The position numbers and the translations under genes were made by a program. This document shows, piece after piece, positions 59,179 to 64,000 of a stretch of 64,000 bases of DNA (position 1 is the first letter of the stretch; each line of letters begins with the position of its first letter). The notes under the pieces are model-generated. The model worked only from the letters and a program-made list of their open reading frames with translations. It did not search any database and was not told the DNA's origin. Source of the DNA: Geobacter sp. AOG2 (GTDB lineage Bacteria; Desulfobacterota; Desulfuromonadia; Geobacterales; Pseudopelobacteraceae); assembly GCF_019972295.1 (NCBI RefSeq), contig NZ_BLJA01000001.1, positions 2,008,117 to 2,072,116 on the forward strand, written 5' to 3'.

Positions 59179-60716
59179 TGCATGTACAAGCGAGGCCATA
59201 AACTTAGGCCAATAAAACGGCTGAGCGTAACAATAGTCCAGGTAGCCCAAAAAATATTCACCACTAGAAACCAAGGATCATGTTGTATGGTCACAATGCC
59301 ATAGGTTATGGCCATAATAGAAAGCAGTGAAATAAGTATATGAGGCCAACATGATAAAAACTTTGTAGTTATTTGCGAGTGTTCTTTTACCTTGCTAGTT
59401 ACAGTGTAGGCGGGAAGTTTTGTGCGACAGCGAAGAGCAGTCACGACTGCGCTGAAATATACATGAAACAGTCCGGCTTGACACTGAAACACCTTGTAAT
59501 TATTGAGACCATCGGTGAGAAGTTTATTTGCAATCATATATACAAGAAAATATGGTAATCGAGCGAGTGCATAGTCTTGTAGACTTGCCTTAAGCATAAA
59601 ATTATGTGTAAAAAGAGACCAAATAGGAAGAAGAAAAAAAACAGGTAGAAAAATTCCAAAAGAAATATAATTATAACCGAAATGAAAATACTGAGCTTTT
59701 TGCCTCCAAGATAGGGCACTGTGACGTAGCGGTGAATCCCAGAAAAAAAGCCTCAGGGAATCCACAGCCCATTGACATCGCTGTTTCAAGTGACTACGGA
59801 CATCTTCTGGGGCATGACCTGTAGTGAATGCGGTATCATGGTAGACAGTTTTCCACCCCTTAGCATGGATACGCATAGATGTATGAAGGTCTTCCACTAA
59901 GTTCCACTCTGAGAAACCCCCAATTTCTCTCAGAGCTTCACGACGATAGATAACACCATTACCGCAAGAAATTGCAGCATTATCGTTATCCTTACCAGAC
60001 TGCATAGCTTTGTAAAATACCGCGTCAGAATTTCCCCAAGGGTCGTTTTGGGGAAGCTTGAAGCGTTGTGCGGTTTGTACAAACGCTATACGAGAAATTG
60101 AAAAATATCCGACAATACTTTTCAAAATATTGCTTTCAGCAACTTGATCGGCATCAAGCGCAAGCACTAAGTCCCCGCAAGTGCGACTAAATGCATAATT
60201 AAGATTGCCAGCTTTACGGTGTTCATGGGTGGGGCGGCAAATATAACCGATATTAAGCTCCTTAGTCATTGAGAACAGTTTATCGTCCTCACCATCGTCA
60301 AGAACGTAAACGGTTTTGTCTTCATAGTCAATAGCACAGGCCGCTAGAACCGTCCTCCTTACGATATCAATCGGTTCTCTGCAAACTGGAATAAAAATAT
60401 CTACTGAAAAATTTTTTTGAGAGGCTATTCCTTCAGGATGGTGATGACGTTTGTACCAGAGCAGATTAATCCATAACAAGTAGTGAATGAGAAATACACT
60501 TTCAGTTAAGATAAAAGGAATAAAAATATACCAAAATTGCCAGTTAGCTTTATCAACGCACCAAAAAAAATAAAACAGAGCACAGGGAATATTCAGTATT
60601 GCAAATGTTTGCCCCAGAACCCTTCGGGTTCGTGTTTCTTTTTCTTTGTAACGTTGATACTTTTTTTTACCAAGAATATCATCCAGCCAGTTTCTTGTGG
60701 CTGCATGTATGGACAT
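59175..60716 (-). CDS. Cellulose-synthase-like GT2 membrane glycosyltransferase
   Basis: The 513-residue protein has two N-terminal membrane helices (about 34-54 and 61-87), a GT2 domain and about five C-terminal helices. Catalytic motifs are D140/D141 (VLDDGED), DAD at 188-190, ED at 275-276 (VEDLHTS) and QRCQW at 312-316, where QxxRW is expected. It should polymerise a beta-linked glycan from nucleotide sugar and extrude it. There is no PilZ domain. ATG 60716 has AGGAGG five bases upstream, nine bases after the TPR gene. Codon use is AT-rich like its neighbours. Confidence 0.9.
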   Translation of the reverse strand: MSIHAATRNWLDDILGKKKYQRYKEKETRTRRVLGQTFAILNIPCALFYFFWCVDKANWQFWYIFIPFILTESVFLIHYLLWINLLWYKRHHHPEGIASQKNFSVDIFIPVCREPIDIVRRTVLAACAIDYEDKTVYVLDDGEDDKLFSMTKELNIGYICRPTHEHRKAGNLNYAFSRTCGDLVLALDADQVAESNILKSIVGYFSISRIAFVQTAQRFKLPQNDPWGNSDAVFYKAMQSGKDNDNAAISCGNGVIYRREALREIGGFSEWNLVEDLHTSMRIHAKGWKTVYHDTAFTTGHAPEDVRSHLKQRCQWAVDSLRLFFWDSPLRHSALSWRQKAQYFHFGYNYISFGIFLPVFFLLPIWSLFTHNFMLKASLQDYALARLPYFLVYMIANKLLTDGLNNYKVFQCQAGLFHVYFSAVVTALRCRTKLPAYTVTSKVKEHSQITTKFLSCWPHILISLLSIMAITYGIVTIQHDPWFLVVNIFWATWTIVTLSRFIGLSLWPRLYMQ

Positions 60717-60725
60717 ATAGTCCTC

Positions 60726-62771
60726 CTAGAATAAAATAGAATAAGACAGTAAAAACTGTTGAGCAGAATAATAACCACTAAACGAATCCCTGTTTTCTCC
60801 TCTATTCTGATAGAAAAACTTGGCATCACAACGAACCCTTTGGAGGTCAGTTATATGCATATCTGTAAAGGCTGAAATAGTATTACTAAGGCCCCCGCTA
60901 CGCTGAAGATAGTTTAGGCTCCACTTCGCTCCATAGCTGAAGTAATCGGATTTAATGTCGTAAGACACTCCTATTGTGTGGGCAGATAAATTTGAAGGAT
61001 CAAAATAGGCATGCTCTGGGGCTTCATGAGAATAATCCAAAAAAAAGTAGCTATAGAATGCCTTAATATTTGGAAATATGACTGGTGAATAATCTATTCC
61101 AATAACGGAACTAAGTTTATGGTTATTATCTGAATAATCACCATATGTCAGTTTTCCCCACAATGCTAACTCCTTGGCAATCCCTTGCCGGAGATAAGCT
61201 GAATAGCCATTTGTGGTCAATTTCAGACGTACTGCGCCTATGGAAACAATTGGATTATAGAATTGATTACCAAAGGCCGGTTCCGTATCAATTAAATCAA
61301 TATGGTCATAACTCAGTTTAACTACACCTGACGAAGTAAGTAAAAAAGTAGTAGAAAGGCTTAAGTTTAGATGATTTTGTTGATTATCATAGAAATTACC
61401 GTCTAATCGACCGGCTATAGATAAAAACCGTAGAATTTTCTTTTCAGCCTGTGCAAAGACCGATTGACGGTTAATCGTGTTGAAATCGCTCTGGCTAAAG
61501 CTCGAGAAGGTATAGCCAGTACTCGCTAATAGGCCCGACCACGGCGACCCTTCAAAATCAAAGCCGATGTTGAATCGGGAATACTTATTAGAGTTACTGT
61601 ACCAATCAGTCTGAACAGTTATTCTTGGAGCGTTTGAAGTTTTAAGAAATTCACGTAATGCATGAATGCGCGGATCATCACGATCAATGTTTTTAAGTAC
61701 TGTAATAGCACTTGCAGCATCATATGCAGAGCCTGTTTTAGCGGAGACTTCAGTAAGGCCCCAGAGAGCTTCATTGTTGGTAGGATATATGGCGAGAATT
61801 TGTTTATATTGTTGCTGTGCTTCAGCAAAACTTCCAAGAAAATGTTTGCAACGCGCTTCTGTCAAGGTAGCAGCTAGTGGTCGTTCCTTATTTTGAAGAA
61901 GTTGTTGAGCCAAATTTAATGACTTTTTACTGTAACCTAGACGGGCATAAAGTTCGGCTAAGTCTCTGATGATTTCAGGAGTAGTAGGTGCGAGTCGCAA
62001 TGCCGTTTCAAGATTGTTCCCAGCTTCCTTAAGCTTATTCCTCGCCAATTGAACTTTTGCCCATTCCCAAAGAATGAAAGCATTGTCCGGATGACTTACA
62101 ACCATTAACGCAAACTCAGAGTCAGCTTGTTCAAGCTGATTACTCCAAAAAAGTGCACGGGCAAATTCCCAGTGAAAGTGAAAATCATTAGGAACTTCAT
62201 TTCGAATTTGTTGACCGATACGAAAGGCATCGTTCCACAACCCCTGATAGGCATATGTTCGGAATAATTCTTGCTGGGCAGAAATATCCGAAGGTGAATG
62301 GGATAGATGAATAAGCAGATTAGTTATTTTAGTAGTATTATCATCGCTCAATCGGTGACGAATCTCGGCCAAAGCCTGCGACTCCAACATTGTAGTTGAA
62401 ATATCCGGAAAAACTCGCCGATATGTTGCGATAGAATCTGTCAGGTGCCCAACAGCCAATTGGTTCCAGCCAAGTCCTTGATAGATAATATCAGTCGATT
62501 TTATTCTTGTCAGATTTAAAAAAGCTTTCTCGGCTTCTTCAGAGAAACCATACTCATTAAGAAACCACGCATTATGCTCTCTGTAGCCCGAATTATCGGG
62601 TTCCTCATGAATGGCTTCAGCAAAATAATTTCGTGCCTCGAACGTCTGGAGAGATGCTTCAAGTGACAGACCCTTCATAAATAATTTGTTGGCGTTTTCT
62701 GTTGCTGCAGATAACTGTGGAGGTAAAACCATAAAAATAATCAGGATGCCTAGCAGACACGGAGGAAACAT
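60726..62771 (-). CDS. TPR / beta-barrel outer-membrane polysaccharide export protein
   Basis: The 681-residue protein has a signal peptide (PPCLLGILIIFMVLPPQLSA), a helical TPR-rich region to about residue 375 (for example FAEAQQQYKQILAIYPTNNEALWGLTEV) and a C-terminal region of alternating beta strands ending in LSYSILF, the pattern of an outer-membrane barrel. The layout is that of BcsC/PgaA-type secretins for synthase-dependent polysaccharides, though the barrel also recalls YaiO. AAGGAG lies four bases from the ATG. It starts the operon with the GT2 and GH26-like genes. Confidence 0.82.
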   Translation of the reverse strand: MFPPCLLGILIIFMVLPPQLSAATENANKLFMKGLSLEASLQTFEARNYFAEAIHEEPDNSGYREHNAWFLNEYGFSEEAEKAFLNLTRIKSTDIIYQGLGWNQLAVGHLTDSIATYRRVFPDISTTMLESQALAEIRHRLSDDNTTKITNLLIHLSHSPSDISAQQELFRTYAYQGLWNDAFRIGQQIRNEVPNDFHFHWEFARALFWSNQLEQADSEFALMVVSHPDNAFILWEWAKVQLARNKLKEAGNNLETALRLAPTTPEIIRDLAELYARLGYSKKSLNLAQQLLQNKERPLAATLTEARCKHFLGSFAEAQQQYKQILAIYPTNNEALWGLTEVSAKTGSAYDAASAITVLKNIDRDDPRIHALREFLKTSNAPRITVQTDWYSNSNKYSRFNIGFDFEGSPWSGLLASTGYTFSSFSQSDFNTINRQSVFAQAEKKILRFLSIAGRLDGNFYDNQQNHLNLSLSTTFLLTSSGVVKLSYDHIDLIDTEPAFGNQFYNPIVSIGAVRLKLTTNGYSAYLRQGIAKELALWGKLTYGDYSDNNHKLSSVIGIDYSPVIFPNIKAFYSYFFLDYSHEAPEHAYFDPSNLSAHTIGVSYDIKSDYFSYGAKWSLNYLQRSGGLSNTISAFTDMHITDLQRVRCDAKFFYQNRGENRDSFSGYYSAQQFLLSYSILF

Positions 62772-62916
62772 TATTCTCCTTTTAGTCCGAACAAGAGTAT
62801 TTTTTAAGTAACAACTTGCCAGCTGATCAATGAACTATTCTATTAAATTGAAGTCAAATGTAACTTGATGCTTACAAAATTAAACAAGTAAACAAAATAA
62901 GCCTATCAGTAAGATC

Positions 62917-63651
62917 TTAATATTTAGAAAAGAGATATGTTTTTCGACTTTTCCAATGCAATGTCAACAATATTAACATCCCGGCAAAGAGCATCCAAAC
63001 ACAGGAAGGCTCAGGTACGGGGACAACATCCACCATAACATTATCGAGCCCCCATGATTCATCAAAATATGAAGAGCCATCTAATCCAGTTATATAGTTA
63101 TCTTGTAAACCTTGGCCCCAGAACGTAATGCTGAGGAGGTCAGAAACATTAGGGAGTGTAAGGACAAAGTGGTAAACTGAATCCATGTTAGTATATGTGA
63201 CGTTATATTCTGGAAGGCCATTGTAATATGAGTATCCAAGAGTATAGCGTTCTGAGGCTTGTGATGCATTTGGCTGCACACTGAGGTCTCCATTACTGAA
63301 GGTTTCACTGAGACAGAGGGAGTTGTTAATTGCGACATTAAAATAATCCGGACCAAAAACTTGACTGTTACCGTCCCAAGACCGGATAAAATATACATCG
63401 AACGAAACAGTTGCCAAACCTGCTGAAACACTGTTCAGAGTAAGTGTTGCAGAATCGTTGGAAAATTCACCCAAAAAATGACGGTCGCCTATAGGGGTTA
63501 CAGATATTGTGTTGACCGACCATTCGCTTCCAACTGAATTCTCAAAACTGTTTGTATAAATTGCGGTCGCATTTGCGTCAACCGCTAATGTAAAAAAAAT
63601 TACTAGGACCGTAAAGACAAGATTGGCAAAATTTAAAAATATTAGTTTCAT
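62917..63651 (-). CDS. PEP-CTERM sorting-domain secreted protein
   Basis: The 244-residue protein has a signal peptide (LVFTVLVIFFTLAVDANA) and a beta-rich, probably lectin-like mature domain. Its C-terminus is a textbook PEP-CTERM signal: VPEPS, a hydrophobic helix (VWMLFAGMLILLTLHW) and a basic tail KSRK. Such proteins are processed by an exosortase and occur with exopolysaccharide loci. No exosortase gene lies in the window; it may be further right. It is 145 bp upstream of the TPR gene in the same direction. Confidence 0.88.
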   Translation of the reverse strand: MKLIFLNFANLVFTVLVIFFTLAVDANATAIYTNSFENSVGSEWSVNTISVTPIGDRHFLGEFSNDSATLTLNSVSAGLATVSFDVYFIRSWDGNSQVFGPDYFNVAINNSLCLSETFSNGDLSVQPNASQASERYTLGYSYYNGLPEYNVTYTNMDSVYHFVLTLPNVSDLLSITFWGQGLQDNYITGLDGSSYFDESWGLDNVMVDVVPVPEPSCVWMLFAGMLILLTLHWKSRKTYLFSKY

Positions 63652-63953
63652 CTTATGCCCCGTATTTAACTACGCATTCGTCATCAATAAAAATAATTAT
63701 TGCAATTTATACACCAAATGTTACTTAGTACCAAACCTGCTTTTCGGGTCGAATCAAACAGAATATTTCATTAATTTATCGACAAAAAATATACAAATTT
63801 TAGATAACGATTAAATACATAAAAACCTCAAAAATTAAATTGTCAATTTTTTTTACAATTTCAGGACATTCTGACGAGGACATTGTCGAATAAATTAACA
63901 AAATTTCTCAGAAATCATTTCACATGTTCAGGACCTACTCTCCAACCCAGCAT
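63652..63953. other. AT-rich intergenic region upstream of the PEP-CTERM gene
   Basis: No gene is supported. A TTGACA hexamer occurs on the minus strand at 63841-63846 region, but no convincing -10 box at proper spacing goes with it. Low-complexity A and T runs fill the rest. Confidence 0.5.
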
Positions 63954-64000
63954 TCAATACACATACCTCTCCCGCAGCGCAACTTTATTAATTTTCCCCA
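63954..64000 (-). CDS. C-terminal end of an acyl-CoA/AMP ligase, 5' part beyond window
   Basis: The last 14 codons before a TGA read GKINKVALRERYVY. The GKI-(N/D)-ALRERY pattern is the extreme C-terminus of AMP-forming acyl-CoA ligases, including the catalytic lysine of the GKI motif. Exosortase-associated loci commonly contain such a ligase, which agrees with the PEP-CTERM gene downstream. Only 45 coding bases are visible, so the call is tentative. Confidence 0.55.
   Translation of the reverse strand, partial: GKINKVALRERYVY

Overview
The window is a chromosomal segment of a Gram-negative bacterium, most probably a Geobacter- or Pelobacter-like member of the Desulfuromonadales/Geobacterales. 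This rests on gene order and protein style: a pyrR-pyrB-pyrC-carA...carB-greA run, a yceD-rpmF-plsX-fab block, a bacteriohemerythrin, PilZ/GGDEF/EAL proteins, a CcsA-type cytochrome assembly protein and a PEP-CTERM protein. I ran no database search. Almost everything is on the minus strand; the plus strand carries only epmB, a PilZ gene, mgsA and a DEAD-box helicase gene.

Region by region. 1-915: truncated ExeA-type ATPase. 1059-4056: EF-P module (epmB, epmA, efp) with infA. 4234-9107: an MFS exporter, poorly characterised small proteins, a PilZ protein and a hemerythrin. 9225-18409: mgsA, paaK, proS, a receiver protein, ispG, glyA and rpiB. Between glyA and ispG lies a collapsed group II intron (about 14636-16531) that holds a seven-repeat lipoprotein gene. 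18411-25319: type II fatty-acid and phospholipid operon (yceD, rpmF, plsX, fabH, fabD, fabZ, fabG, acpP, fabF) behind a near-consensus sigma-70 promoter. 25423-33684: aroE, a DUF2723 membrane protein, an LPG-synthase-like flippase, ribF, recG with an extra N-terminal AbrB-like domain, thpR and a DUF1858 protein. 33712-43905: greA and the pyrimidine operon, headed by a PyrR-type attenuator and interrupted by a radical SAM / ferritin-like / DUF486 trio. 43949-58115: VOC protein, CcdA and TlpA-like redox proteins, polyprenyl synthase, DEAD-box helicase, CcsA-like protein, zinc-ribbon membrane protein, recQ, DUF502 protein, two c-di-GMP-type signalling proteins, a 2-hydroxyacid dehydrogenase and acpH.

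58116-64000 is visibly AT-rich and reads as an acquired exopolysaccharide locus. It holds a TPR/beta-barrel outer-membrane protein, a cellulose-synthase-like GT2 and a GH26-like hydrolase in one tight operon, preceded by a PEP-CTERM protein and the last codons of an acyl-CoA ligase. This is the best candidate for an undescribed system: a synthase-dependent polysaccharide machine with an unusual hydrolase lacking a signal peptide.

Two related families of short palindromic intergenic elements (121 and 109 bp, both with terminal inverted repeats and one shared 19-bp core) occur five times, three of them inside the pyrimidine operon.
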